A DNA stretch of 64,000 bases from Symbiodinium natans (GCA_905221605.1 CAJNDS010001313.1:1-64000); one strand, 5' to 3'; positions 11,551 to 22,440 are shown, counted from the first letter of the stretch. Made by a program: numbers and translations. Notes: generated by a model from the sequence alone, not told the origin.

Positions 11551-12157
11551 GCACCCACAGCAAAAAAGCACCCACAACAAAAAAAAAAACACGGGTTCCC
11601 AGCTCAGCCATGCACATAGTATCGACTGCGTAAATCCGTCAACAAATCGGCAAGCATACCTGCCTCCATGGCTAAAACTATGTAAAGAATCCAACGTGGA
11701 GCCGAAGTGGTTGCTGGTTTGGGACATGCAGCGCCAATCCAAACATCCCACGCTAAGCCCCTTGTTTTAGTTTTGAAGGCAGCCAGGCAGACTGCTTTAG
11801 GATTTATAACCGAGGAGGTTTATATTGATTTTAGTATTTCTTGGGGAGCAGGTGCGCGCTTCACACCATCGCCACACCCCTTTTCATAGGCCATAGGCTC
11901 TCAATCAAGGCTCCCACTCGATTCCGGGAGGCAAGGATCTTCGCGCAACGACACGGCAGGTGGATGGGATGCCGTAAGGGAACGACGCACAGACATCCTG
12001 GTGCAATGGGTGACAACGGGACTGTGTGGTTCTGCATCTCCGAGCCCTAAACTTCCCTAAGCCTTAAACTTCCCTGAAGCCAGTCTTTGCGGACCTCTGA
12101 AAGGCAAGGGGTTCAAAGCTGCCGCAATAAAGTCAAACCTAGAATGGGAGTACTTCC

Positions 12158-12780
12158 TTCGTGTCTTTCATGGTGATGCCCATCCTCCAATGTGGCGTTC
12201 CAGTCTGCATTCTCGTCTACGAACTGAGCCAGCTCATGGGCGGACAGCGGATCTTTGGCCTGGCGGGAAAGACGTTCGTTGGCAAGCTCTACCTGCAAGA
12301 CACTGTGAGCTGATGATGGAAGAGAACAATTTATGATGCAGCTGATGCAGTATAGATATATGGGGGGCTACGAAAATAAGGGACCTCTAACATTGTAACA
12401 TGGACCGCAAAATAGTAGGATCCCCTGAAAATGAGGACCTCAATAAGGCTTTTGGGTCACAAGAGTCTGACCTGAAGCCGTCTCACTTTGCCTTCGCATG
12501 CTGGGAAGCCATGTTCGGTCAAGTCACTGTCGAGAGGCCGGCGCTCAAGGCAATCGACCGAAGGTTGACAATGTGCCGTATCACCTCATACGCATCATTG
12601 CGATTGTCTGGCTGGTTCTTAGTAGGGAATGGGGGGATTAGGGCCCTATGAAATCCCTAATTAAGGCCATAATTCTCTTATTCCCTACTAAGAACCCGGG
12701 CGGCTGTTGCAGGTGCTGAACTTTCGCAGCGGAGCAGCCTTCACAGCACGCAAAGAGGGAAGCCCGGTGTTATGTGTCCA
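12158..12780 (-). CDS. Unidentified protein, three exons, one intron an introner
   Basis: Minus-strand exons: an uncertain one ending at 12,696 (ESSAPATAAR frame), one of exactly 28 codons at 12,528-12,611 (PDNRNDAYEVIRHIVNLRSI...SAGLST), and one at about 12,158-12,292 (VELANERLSRQAKDPLSAHE, then LAQFVDENADWNATLEDG). The junction between the last two is phase 0 on both sides, with donor GTGACT and acceptor CTTGCAG. The intron between the first two is 84 bp and is the inverted-repeat element itself. The protein is helical and charged; I do not recognise the family, and the two ends are not defined. Confidence 0.5.
12612..12695 (-). mobile_element. 84-bp introner: a MITE that is the whole intron (family 2)
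   Basis: The terminal inverted repeats GGTTCTTAGTAGGGAAT (12,614-12,630) and its complement (12,680-12,696) carry the splice sites. Read on the minus strand, the intron starts GTTCTTAG and ends AAGAACCAG. The flanking frame continues uninterrupted (phase 0). The interior shares GGGATTAGGGC with the element at 25,632-25,707. Confidence 0.75.
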
Positions 12781-12817
12781 GTCCCTTCCTGTCTGGGGAT
12801 ACCGGTTCCGGATTCCA

Positions 12818-13035
12818 TGTCGGGGATTTCCCCCATATTCCCTACATTCCCCCCCATTTCGGGGATTTCCCACCTATATCCCCCCCCCCCCCCAATTCTC
12901 CAAGGTTGCTGTCAAGGCGGTGGCATCGGCAACCGGAGGCCTCGCCTCGGCAAGACGTGGTATGACGTAGTTGAGCCCTGAAATCTTCTCCCCCCCCTCC
13001 CCATCCCTTCCCCCCCCTCCCCCCCCAAAAAAACT
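12818..13035. repeat. Pyrimidine/C-rich low-complexity tract
   Basis: Runs of C interspersed with ATTCC or TTCC. No gene is readable here on either strand. Confidence 0.8.
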
Positions 13036-13195
13036 GTTTAACAAACAAAAGCCTTGTGGACCTCTGTCCCCCGAGAGGCATCAAAGTACCACTGGCCCTG
13101 AGAGAAGTGAATGTTGGAGCAGCCCAGAGCCTGGAGCCTCAGCGCAGAGTCAGCGCAGGTCATTGCTAAGGAACTATATACTTCCCTTACAACCT

Positions 13196-13197
13196 TA

Positions 13198-13238
<41 letters not shown>

Positions 13239-13270
13239 CGTGCATATATATATATATATATATACATATT
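13196..13270. repeat. (TA)n microsatellite
   Basis: About 75 bp of TA dinucleotides interrupted by ACGTGCA. The surrounding 13,040-13,920 shows no gene I can support. Confidence 0.95.
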
Positions 13271-13920
13271 TTGATATCCTCTTGGGTTTGTTTTAAACAC
13301 GGACCTCTGAAGCCTGTCCGGAGTCCCCTCAAACCCACAACCCACTGAGGCCCGCACCATCTTGGGTTTTAGATAAACAAAAAATGAAAAAAACCTAGGG
13401 GGATATATTGAAGGTTTTAGGCCTCCTAGCTGATGATAACATCGCATTGCAGGGAAATTGACGGCTACTATCAACACGTTGAAAAACCACTTCGCCTCAT
13501 TCCAGGTTTACTGGTTTCCCGCCTACCAGGTCATACCCGAGACGGGGAAAACACAAGGCAAGGCATGCAAACCACATCCACCCCCAAAACATACATTCTT
13601 ACAAGGCATACAACCAGGTAAGCTATAGATTTGGGCAAGGTGAAACTCTGAAGAAATGTGAAAGGCTTCAAAGACAGCACGTTACTGTCACTATGCCAGA
13701 TCAACAAAGGGAGTCAACCAGGTTTCAGCACATCTTCCATAGGCCAATCGCGAAGCGGAGGTATCCAGCAGACTATTTCACCAGCCACACACTACATAAC
13801 CCAACACAGATCCACCCCTTCTCCACTTCTAGGTCACTTTGGACAGGCATAGGAAGGCGAAAAGCATGTTCGGACTGTTCTGTCAGTGCCCAGCAACCGC
13901 TACCACCAACTTACAGCCGG

Positions 13921-13958
13921 TTTAGTGTTTAGGGCTTAGGATTTAGGGTTTAGGAAAC
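13921..13958. repeat. Degenerate interstitial telomere repeats (TTTAGGG)
   Basis: Five to six imperfect TTTAGGG units on the plus strand. On the coding (minus) strand they are CCTAAAC-type units starting a few bases after a GT donor (GTTTCC) at 13,958. Confidence 0.85.
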
Positions 13959-14261
13959 CCTTTGAAGCTTGAATAAGCCAAGCTGTATCGTGCTCTGCTG
14001 CCTGCAGATGGCCGCGGATGCCCGCAGCGGAGAGCCAAACCATGCGCTAAACCTAAATCAACCGAAACCCTGAACCCTAAACCCTCAACCCTAAACCAGG
14101 ACGGGGACATCACTGCTGCCAAGGATCTCTGATCGCGCCAGGGCATTCAGCGAGTCTTTGTAGCGGTCAGAGATCGCGACGGCCAAGTACTGAGCATGAG
14201 GCTTCACGTGGAATCCCAAAGACTGCTCTCCTAGCAGGGCAAGATACAAGATGCAATTGGT
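13959..14261 (-). CDS. Two exons of an unidentified protein flanked by telomere-repeat introns
   Basis: Exon a, 14,097-14,261, is 55 codons in phase 0: TNCILYLALLGEQSLGFHVK, then PHAQYLAVAISDRYKDSLNA and ARSEILGSSDVPVL. It follows the acceptor TTCCCTAG and ends at donor GTTTAGGG, so the intron begins with a telomere unit. Exon b, 13,959-14,001 (43 nt), reads AAEHDTAWLIQASK plus one base. It follows CATCTGCAG and ends at GTTTCC, again leading into telomere-like units of opposite orientation. Phases agree. The protein family is not recognised; the HVKPHAQYLAVAISD segment suggests a globular enzyme. Confidence 0.6.
14041..14096. repeat. Interstitial telomere repeats forming the start of an intron
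   Basis: Imperfect CCCTAAA units on the plus strand (ACCCTGAACCCTAAACCCTC). On the coding strand the intron reads GTTTAGGGTTGAGGGTTTAG directly after codon CTG. Another short degenerate array lies at 14,263-14,292, upstream of exon a. Confidence 0.85.
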
Positions 14262-14665
14262 CTAGGGAATGGGGTTAAGTTTAGGGTTAAGGGCTCTAAG
14301 GGCAAAAGCCTCAAAAACTCTACGCCAAGTCCTGTATGCGCCAGGAGAATGGCAAACCATCCCACCACGAGCAAAAACCTGCACCAGTAGTCAGAACCAG
14401 CTGTGATAGCTGTGCAGCTGTGCACAACTCCCCACACTTCTGACCTCCCACCTGCCCCTCGTCGGACAAGCAGCCACTCTGCTTGTGGCCATCCATCCCC
14501 ATTTGGAACTCCGATGAGTCGAATTACGGAGATTCCGCGTGTCACTGCTGTCTTTTGTTTTGTATGACGACTTGTGCCCCTGATGCCTGCCATTGGTGCG
14601 TATCCTGTTGCCCGCGACTGTTGGGGCAGATGTGAGGAATGATCTACGAATCTACGCTTTTCTGA

Positions 14666-15154
14666 CATGCATTAATTTCATGTGAGTGTCGAGCTGTCGA
14701 GCAACCTCGCGCACCCCGCATGTTGAGCAACGCTGCACTTCTACATTCGATCCTAGACCTTGCTTCGCAAAAAGTGGACTGCAAGCCTCCGTTTCGAGGA
14801 GACATCGGTTGGGACCTCGATGATAGTGGTATGCGCATTGGCATATATGCGCTGCATCTGATACAACCCGAACTGAGATTGCCGCTGAGTTCGATGTTCG
14901 AAGTGGTTGGCTGCCCAGCCTTGCAATCCGAAAGACTGTGGTGCGAGAACAGCGGAACGGCATCCGAGCTCCGAGCACGGATATCTTAACCAAAGGACAC
15001 AGGGGATCTTTCCAGTTTCCATGTTCAAAGAATGGCCTACGTTGTTCAGCTCGGCTTTAGCCGAGCTGACTAAGCAGATGTTTCCAAAATGTCTACAGAA
15101 AACGTCCGCAGGAGTGCGACTGGGCCACAAGAAGCTGGACTGATGGCACACCAC
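14666..15154 (-). CDS. Candidate exons, one with a C2H2-like zinc-binding pattern
   Basis: Near 14,666-14,746 the minus strand reads RCSTCGVREVARQLDTHMKL followed by MH, after the acceptor GAATGTAG. This gives a CxxC...HxxxxH pattern like a C2H2 finger. Further upstream (about 14,755-14,900) another frame reads QFGLYQMQRIYANAHTTIIE followed by VPTDVSSKRR, open for 133 codons. Whether these belong to one gene is not shown. Function unknown; strand agrees with neighbours. Confidence 0.35.
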
Positions 15155-15224
15155 CCGCTAAGCCTCAGCTACCTCTGCTACGAGTAGCACGTGCATGCAC
15201 TTGAATTTCTCGGACATACTATCT

Positions 15225-15300
15225 CTATATGTATATATATATATACGTATTCTATATATATATATATTCTACATATATATACATACTCCATAAAATATGT
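15225..15300. repeat. (TA)n microsatellite
   Basis: TATATA tracts separated by TTC and ACG. No gene in 15,160-15,500. Confidence 0.9.
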
Positions 15301-15509
15301 TCTGAGAACTAGGTGGCGTCATCATCGGCCCAGCATGCCTCCCTTCTGGAAAATCTCTTGGCTCCAGCATTTCGCACGTGCTCAAGCAAACAGGGCTGCA
15401 CTCTGTGTCGAACGGAGGAGCCCTCAACGACAAAGCGATCCTAGACGGCGTGACGCCTCTGGCTGAACCTCACGTAACAGCCACGGCACATCAAGACTCG
15501 GGCCTTTTG

Positions 15510-15635
15510 TTGAACCCTGAAGGAGATCACAAATCCGGGAGTAAGCCTCTGAGAGATCGCCTGTACAAGCATACTCAGCGCCATTGATGAGCCCTCTCTT
15601 GATGTCTTCGCTCACGTCTTCTCTATAGAACTTCA
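15510..15635 (-). CDS. Candidate exon of an unidentified protein
   Basis: After the acceptor TTCTATAG the minus strand reads REDVSEDIKRGLINGAEYAC, then TGDLSEAYSRICDLLQ. It ends at CTTCAG, followed by GGTTCAAC. Composition is typical of a soluble helical protein and there is no repeat character. The family is not recognised. A second weak candidate (RVFPRASRNELRSALGPKLV) lies at about 15,890-15,960 on the same strand. Confidence 0.4.
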
Positions 15636-15969
15636 GAATTTACGTGCTGTGCTGCAACGCGCAACTGGCTTGGCCTTCTGCAATGTCTTGCACTGACCAG
15701 TTCCGCGCACAGTGGGATCATGCTCCCCAAGGGCCTAGCACTTGTGAGACTGTGCAGATGCTAGCGATGCTCGTGCCCGTCGGCATCTGCCATGAACTGG
15801 GTCGCTGTGCTCCTACTGTAGCAAGCTAGCCTGTTGAAGGAGAAGACATGGGCACTAGTCAGGTTTCAAGAGATGTACTTATATTCTTAACAAGTTTTGG
15901 ACCCAGTGCTGAGCGCAGCTCATTTCGAGAAGCGCGCGGAAAAACCCTTGATTCTATAGTCGGGCAGGA

Positions 15970-17120
15970 ACCCAGCGTCATATGAGTACCGTGTGGATCG
16001 ATGCAGTACCTGCACATACCCGCACCTTGTCTAGGATCCGACATCAGGCGTTCTTAAGACTTGCTGGCTTCAAATACCAAATTCCGGCACTGGGTGTCAA
16101 CTCCCGCTTGCGGCCTGAGCTGGAGCTGGATCAATGCAACCTCTGCGCAAGAGACACACTTGTATTGTGTTTGTGCCAGAAAGGCCGCCCCAGGCCACAG
16201 CCTCAACTTGTATGTCTGGTGCCTTCTCGTTGAGCCCTCGTGAGGTCTAACACCCAGCATGTCAATGGTGAAACGCCCGCGATCCTGAGAAAGCTTTAGC
16301 CTGAGGGTGCAGGGAGTCTCCGTTTGAGGCTTCAGATGTGCAAAATGTCAGCTTCTGCACCCCGAGGGCGACTTCAGTTTAAGCTGAGGGTTAAAAATTT
16401 TTGGGCAGAACAGGGCAGCCAGGCGACGGGCCAGCTCATGCCATGTCATTACGTTACCCGTGTCATTTCGCAAAGTCATGACCTGGTAAGGGTGAGCCCC
16501 GGTTGGGCTTGCGTAGGATTAGTGGGCTTGCTGGCCACTAGCGGCACTAGCGGCCATGTTATCTCCTGTGGCAGGTTCTATGCCTGCAACCACACACCAG
16601 TCCTCACGTGAACAACTTCACTTCGGGTGCGCGATCTCACCACCTCAAGAAGAAGGGGACTGCGGAGGTCGTGGATGTATCGGACTCAGGCCCAGCCAAA
16701 CGCGTGACGACAAGTAAAAGTACCTACAAACCCTTGCAGCCTCTGCTGGGCAGCCAAGCCACCGACGTCTGCACCTCATTGTTGCACCTTCCCTTGGGGA
16801 TGACTGAACTTGGAGAGTCCTTACAAGCAATGCGGGCCCACGAATGTTCAGCAGCCCACATGCCTCCCAAAGGTCATCGGGACGAAATCTGGCGGAAGTA
16901 TGGCTACGAGTGCTTACCAAAAAGCTTGTGCCGGGCGTCGAATGCGACCCACTTTCAGCATGCGTCCACCTGGGTCACCGTGCTCTGCAAAACTACGGTG
17001 CAGCATCTCGTTGCGTGGAGACGTGCTGCAGGCAAGTCGCAGGCAGCAGCTCAGAGTGCCGATCGTGCAAGGGCGTTCGTGGGCTCTCATCTTCATCTTC
17101 GTCTTCACTTCCCATTAAAA
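15970..17120. other. Long opposite-strand frames but no confident gene
   Basis: A plus-strand frame of 180 codons (16,608-17,150) and overlapping minus-strand frames are both open. None shows a family motif. Because all supported genes are on the minus strand and splice signals are absent, the plus frame is probably chance. A minus-strand segment (HGDPGGRMLKVGRIRRP) near 16,930-16,980 may be an exon. Confidence 0.3.
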
Positions 17121-17345
17121 TCCTCAGTAGACGGGACGCATGTCTTGTGATCAACGCTTCTATTACAACCAGTCCTACTACTACGACGACAACTACGACC
17201 CCGACTCAGACTACTCAGAAACTCACACTACTCTCTCACACAGACACACTACTCACACTGCTCACACAAACTCAGCTGAATCAAACTCACACTCCTCAGA
17301 CCCCTCATGCTACTCATACGACTCATACGGCTCATCATGTCAATA
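17080..17345. repeat. Low-complexity CTA/CTC/CAC tract
   Basis: Runs of TCTTCATCTTCGTC, TACTACTACGACGAC and CTCACAC(T/A)CA. These give serine-, tyrosine- or threonine-rich artefact frames. A G run sits at 17,436-17,452. Confidence 0.85.
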
Positions 17346-18439
17346 AGGTCCTGCATGGAGCCCTGGAGTCCTGCACAACAACCTGCGCATTTCCTACCAT
17401 CTTTCATCCGCACATGAGATGGTTGCGGGCTTCGGGGGGGGGGGGGAGGGGGTGGGCATCCCAGGGACCATGCCCAGGAGACCGGGCGGGAATGGCAGAA
17501 TTTTAGTTCACGAACTTCGGGTCCGTAAATTGCTGGCAAGGTGAGGAAGTACACCTGATCCTCTTGCAACAAATGAATCTCGACCAGGGGACTCCTACCC
17601 CCACCTCCCTCCAGCTGCCCTGTTTGGTGGGGAGTCAGGACACCGAGTCAAAGCAAAGCAAGATTCCCAAGAACACGCATCAACCAGCCAAGCGTCTCCC
17701 TCAGCAGCGCTTCTTGCTCGTCGATCTCCTCACAGCATCTCATCGCATCACTCTCACTTCTGCACGCTGGCGATTCTCCTACTACTAGTTACTAGCCCCT
17801 TCGACTGCAAATCGGATTGGAAAGGCCTCGACGTCGATGCCAAGCGCCCAAACCTCGTGATCCAGCAGCAGCTCCTGGCAGGCTGTCATGATGTGCTATG
17901 TCCAGTGGTGGCTCTTAGTGACGACAGGGCCCCAATAACTCATGACGCACATCCTCATCGACTATAAGGAATTAAGTGTGACTGTGACATGACTCAGGTT
18001 TGCCTCATCCTGGTGCTGCTCCACTTCTACGATGTCCTCGGGAGGGTGTCGATGTGTATGCGTGGCTCCCTTGTCGCAATCTTGCATGCTGTGGCACCAC
18101 TGCCTATACCCCTGCCAGTAGCCGACCAAAGGTTGTCCCCGTCCCACCAAGTGCACATGGTCCGAGGCACTGCCTTCTGGCTGAAGGAGACGGACTTGCG
18201 GACGCTTCGCCTGCGCCCGTCATCGTTTTGGATGCCGGCACCGTTGAAGACGAGTCCTGTCTCCTGCAGCACGAAGCCGCGTCAACTGTACACGCATTTT
18301 GAGAGGTTTTTTTTTGGTGCTTGGCTTCGCGGGAAAGTGAGGGAAGCTGACAGTATCTGAGAGTGACTGACTGCCTGCCGTGTTGGCAGGATGGGCATGC
18401 ACAGCACCCATTCCACACAAACTGAACAGACTGCAGGGC

Positions 18440-19020
18440 TGTGCCCTGCGTTGCTGAACACAGCTTCTTCTGTTCCTCCAGGATGCCATCCATGAGGGAC
18501 TCTTCTTCTCCTGCCCCATGCTCTGCAATGGCAAACTTTTAAATACTCTCATGGCCTTAAGATAATCGCCCGGCAGCCCCACTCCGGATGACAAGGCCTG
18601 CGCCTGTAACAGCACCTGGGAGAGCTGGCAGCGCGGAGCAAACTTGGAGGCCTCAGGGGGTCATGAACGTCTGAAAAACACTTCCCAACAACGGCGGCTA
18701 AGAGATGAGACTGAAATCTGAAAGAGTTAGCTTCATGCAGGTCCAGGGGACAATCATCCAAGTCTGGCCGGACATCACCTGACGATCTGATGCAACGTCG
18801 CGGGCAACAAGTCTCCCTCTCCTAGTTTGGGCAGAGGCCTCCTTCGCTGTCCTCCTCGGATGCGCAAGAGGTCCCCTCCTGGCAAGCTGGAGGGTTGCAG
18901 GCAGCTGCATCCCCTTTCTGTGCTCAAGCCCTGCGTAGCTCAAATGGGCCAAATCCCGCGCATCCTCGTCAATCTCTCGGAACTTCTGTCGCAGCAGCGT
19001 CTGCTTCGCCGGACGGAGAC
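18440..19020 (-). CDS. Exons of an unidentified protein
   Basis: Three protein-like minus-strand segments lie in order. About 18,880-19,020 (after GGTTGCAG) reads LRPAKQTLLRQKFREIDEDA, then RDLAHLSYAGLEHRKGMQLP. About 18,555-18,650 (after CCCTGAG) reads ASKFAPRCQLSQVLLQAQAL, then SSGVGLPGDYLK, followed by a GC donor. About 18,440-18,520 (after CATTGCAG) reads HGAGEEESLMDGILEEQKKL. The last two would be separated by only about 34 bp, so either a very short intron or a frame slip is involved. No family was recognised. The order and strand suggest one gene. Confidence 0.4.
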
Positions 19021-19438
19021 CTGCAACCAAATGGTCGGCGACCTTCGGTCCCCGAAGTCCTTAGGAATTGACAGTGATTGAGGGATTCTCACGGCCGAGG
19101 CAAGTGCGGAGGTTTCTACTGCAGAACATGGTGACAACCAACACCACTTTGAGATCTGTCTTCAACCTCCACAACCTACTCCAGACATCTGAGGAGCTGT
19201 AAACCGTGGCAGCCAGGGCCTCGGTGGCAAGAACAAGTACCCAGTGAGTCCACCTTCAAGATACCTCTGAACCCGGGCAGCACATGTCCTGTGAAGTGCC
19301 GACATGTCAACTCACTGCACATGGCAGCGAACGAACATGCCCAATAACAACAAGCCGAGGGTCTACTGCGCTGTTCCGCACGCGCGGCCCAAGGGATTCC
19401 TGACACTGCTCAGTCTCACACTCAATAAGTTCAATAAG

Positions 19439-19600
19439 TCAAGAAGGGAGAGACAGTGCGCAGGCCTCCATTCCAGCCGCAATGAAGCCATTGATGATGT
19501 CAATGTTCCAGGTATCTTGGTGCTGACCATGGAATGTCAGGTACCACATAGCACACAACAGGTTCAAGCCATTTGGAGCCAATGCCCTTTGCTGGCTGAA
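19439..19600 (-). CDS. Candidate terminal exon (ends WNIDIINGFIAAGMEACALS)
   Basis: The minus strand reads LNLLCAMWYLTFHGQHQDTW, then NIDIINGFIAAGMEACALSL, and stops after PS at TGA (19,439-19,441). This looks like the C-terminus of a membrane-associated or hydrophobic-core protein. The upstream boundary is uncertain. Another open frame (HTGMALIVRSGHVGCVNSAR) at about 19,690-19,740 may be the preceding exon. Family unknown. Confidence 0.4.
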   Translation of the reverse strand, partial: FSQQRALAPNGLNLLCAMWYLTFHGQHQDTWNIDIINGFIAAGMEACALSLPS

Positions 19601-20049
19601 TCCTGGCCAGCTGCGAGGGCTGTGCGGGCCATGTGAAGATGACTCCGAGTAGCTGCGGATGATCTCTGCGACCTGGCAGAGTTGACGCAACCCACATGGC
19701 CGGAGCGCACGATGAGCGCCATGCCCGTGTGCAGCTGAGCATGCAATGGCGCTGCGACAAGGTCACAAGGCAGTCGTTTCCAACACGGCCCCGTATTCGA
19801 AGGTTCGGCCAGGCACCGTGTCGAGGACACCGAACTGCACCTTGCTGCGCTCTCCTCCCTTGGGAGGGGCTGTTTCCTTGCGGAGAACAGGGTGGATCTT
19901 TCTTCAACTGCCTCAATGGTCGACCTAAGCAGTTACGATCAGCTACGAGTACGGGATGGAGAGCCTCACCTGCCTTCTCTCTGGCATTTTCTGGCCATGA
20001 CTCCAGTCGCTGCTGTAGTCGACTGAGGACGCCTGCAGATCAAGTCGGG

Positions 20050-20164
20050 AGCACTTCTTTGGCTTCTTATACACATGCCCATTTGGGTTGTTGAAGGCAT
20101 TCGGCCACTCAGCAGGCATTGCGAGAACTTTCCCAGCCTCCGATGCCCAGAAGCTGGCGCGATG
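20050..20164 (-). CDS. Candidate exon of an unidentified protein
   Basis: Following the acceptor GTCTTTGCAG, the minus strand encodes HRASFWASEAGKVLAMPAEW, then PNAFNNPNGHVYKKPKK. It has globular composition with a Trp/Pro/Asn-rich loop. The donor is not certain. It lies between the exons at 21.1-22.0 kb and 19.4-19.7 kb on the same strand and could belong to either. Confidence 0.4.
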
Positions 20165-20759
20165 CTGCAAAGACGAGGTCACGTCGGGCACCCTCCTTGG
20201 AGGTTTTCAGATGTAATACCAGAGTTCGAGGGACTTCCGGGATGACTGTGAGAACTATCCTCAAACCTTGGTCGAGTACTTTGCAGTGGGTCCTTGGAGC
20301 ATGCTAAGGATTTTCTGTTGGGTACTCGGGGTTGCAAGTGTGCTTGTCACTGGCGTCTTGGTGGGGTTAGCTCAGTCATTGCCGAATGCGCTGCATGAGT
20401 GCAACTGTGCGAGCTCCGAGAAGCACTTTAGCGCGCGGGTGTCAACTCCGCATCACAACCGAGGTCCACTCGCACGCTCAAAACGGGGTTGATTGGGCAT
20501 TCTCTCGGACGGACTCGGACAGTCGTCTCGAAGGACTACGGCGAGAGCCCTCCTTTCTCAGCCGTCAATTTGGTTCCCGCATGTTCCCGCCATCAAACAT
20601 GCGTTTCAGCCGCTCTGCGCTTTCTTGTTCTACTCTCTGGCAACAAAGCCCAGATGAGCAACGCCAATTCAAGAGCTCGAAAACATGCCATGTTGAAAGT
20701 CTCCGGTGATGGCACAGTGCTCGGTGAGCGGATTGAAGAGGCGTGGTTTCACTAGGCGT

Positions 20760-21090
20760 GGCCCCACAGTCTCCGCAACTTTGATTATATTATCATGTCT
20801 ATATTTTTACTCTGGAGAATAAAAACGGTCGCCCAACCGCATTTTGCTGGACACATACTTTTCTGACAGCATGGTTCGTGTGCAAACTTAGTCTTGGTTC
20901 GCTTAGGTTTGGACATAAGAAACGGAGAAAACAAAAGCCGCTCAGATGAAGTATTGTGTGTCATGTAGCAGCTTGGTTACAGCCCTGGCGCATGCAGCCG
21001 CACATTGGAATCGCCGAGGCGAAACATCACGTGCTCGATGAGAACCGACACTGCATCCTGAACCTGCATTTGCGGAACGACTGAGCCGGC
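20760..21090. other. No readable gene
   Basis: AT-rich spacer (TATATTATCATGTCTATATT) with no motif or repeat of note. Confidence 0.4.
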
Positions 21091-21099
21091 GTGCATGCT

Positions 21100-21960
21100 C
21101 AAAAGGTCTTGCTCATGTCCCCAGAACAAGAGAAAGAGAATGACAACATTGCTGCCAGCACATTGTCGTTAAGTGACAGCAGTATGAATTCGTCAGCGGC
21201 CTGTGCCGATGAAATGCACACGTCAATGTTCTGGAACGTGTCCTTCGCAATAGATTGCGAGGTTGAAGGGGGAGTACTTTGCAAGGCGCTCTGACACTAG
21301 CTGCTCACTAGCTTGCAGGATGCTCCACACCCTGTCCCTGAAGAGCTCTAAGGCCGCCAAGCTGACCGGAATAACCTGGCATTGTCTCTGTCAGCGGCAA
21401 GCGTCTGCAAGTGCAAGTCTCCATCAGGAAAGGCCGACACCAAATCACGTAACACTTTGTTCTGCCCTATCTACATCCACTGTGCACAGGCCATGCGGGC
21501 CTTGTCCCTGAGCACAATGTTCAGCACCAGGCAGCTGACTCTCCAAGCAGCTGCTCGCTCGCCTGCATCGCTGATGCATTCTCTTCCACGTGTCATCACG
21601 TGTCGGTTCAACGTCGGTTCAACCATGTTCCACTATACTCAGCACAGTGGGTGCTTGCTGCTAAGTGACGGAACAAGCCATTCGTTACGGCACTGGTAGA
21701 TCCTGGCAGAGCCACGCCTGCAAGTGTGCATGATTCCAAGACTTGCCACCAAAACTACCAAGGCTAAACGAGCAGCCGATGGACTCATTAACCTATGGCT
21801 CAAGGGCTTAGAGCCTGGCAGTGGGCACCGTCACCTGTGTTCGGGCTCCATCTGTAATCTCCATCTGCTGCTAAGAAACCTTCCAGGTCGCAGCCGTTTA
21901 GCACTGCTGAGATCCTTCGTTCGACCGGGGCACAAGAGAGCAACACGTGTTTAACGAGTT
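21100..21960 (-). CDS. Multi-exon unidentified protein
   Basis: At least five minus-strand segments in order. About 21,833-21,950: ERRISAVLNGCDLEGFLAAD, ending at donor GTGACGG. About 21,487-21,567: ERAAAWRVSCLVLNIVLRDK, then ARMACAQ, after GATGCAG. About 21,378-21,455: RDLVSAFPDGDLHLQTLAAD, ending DNAR before GTTATTCC. About 21,245-21,371: PVSLAALELFRDRVWSILQA, then SEQLVSERLAKYSPFNLAIY. About 21,140-21,235: NIDVCISSAQAADEFILLSL, then NDNVLAAML. All have strong helical protein character with splice-like borders. I could not name a domain. The set suggests one large gene, probably continuing to lower coordinates. Confidence 0.5.
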
Positions 21961-22329
21961 TGATGTGCCTGCTGTATCGACATGGCGCTTGCCTCTCTGT
22001 TGGGCGACTGGTGCACAGCAAGGTGCACTCACAGCTTAAAGCATCTGCTGCGAGGGGGAAAGGGGGGTGGGGGGTTGTGGGGGGACCACATGATTGACTT
22101 TTTGATAAAGGCAAGCCCTGGTCGGAGTCCCCTGAATAAGCGGGCAGTGCAGACTTCGTGCTCGCGATCCATTTGCCGGGAAGGAAGGCCGTCGGCTCTC
22201 AAGTGACGGTTGGCATGCATCTGTTCGCCACAAGGTATCTCAGAGCATCCGGACTCTGTGCCAAGGGGCGACTGCAGGCCTCGCAGCCTTTTGTCCCACT
22301 TTGTAGACTGAAGAGAGGATGCCGTCTCC

Positions 22330-22440
22330 TCCCCAAACCTTCGATTGCTCGCATTTGCTCGCTGCAGCCGTCGTGATGACAGAAAGAAAGTCTGTGCCAA
22401 GCCACTCCATGGCGACAGCGGCGTAGATCCTCGGCCAGGT
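22330..22440 (-). CDS. Candidate exon of an unidentified protein
   Basis: The minus strand reads RIYAAVAMEWLGTDFLSVIT, then TAAASKCEQSK, and ends at a GT donor (GTTTGGGG). Two other frames are also open here, so the frame choice rests on composition and the donor. It may be the upstream part of the 21.1-22.0 kb gene. Confidence 0.35.

Larger units (their letters stand above)
9349..11592. repeat. Composite minisatellite block bounded by 42-bp inverted repeats
   Basis: The left end 9349-9390 and the complement of the right end 11551-11592 match over 42 bp with one difference. Both read GTG, eleven T, GTTG, C or T, GGGTGC, six T, GCTGTGGGTGC. The interior holds three different tandem arrays, listed separately. 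No transposase or other protein is encoded. No clear target-site duplication was seen. Confidence 0.65.

Noticed and set aside
9238-11770. Open frames rich in Phe/Arg/Gly and Pro/Lys
   Set aside because: Products of the poly-T/GCTGCGGGTGCG minisatellite and G runs; no splice signals or motifs.
16608-17150. 180-codon plus-strand frame as a gene
   Set aside because: No motif and no start or splice context; overlapping minus-strand frames are equally open, and the surrounding genes are all on the minus strand.
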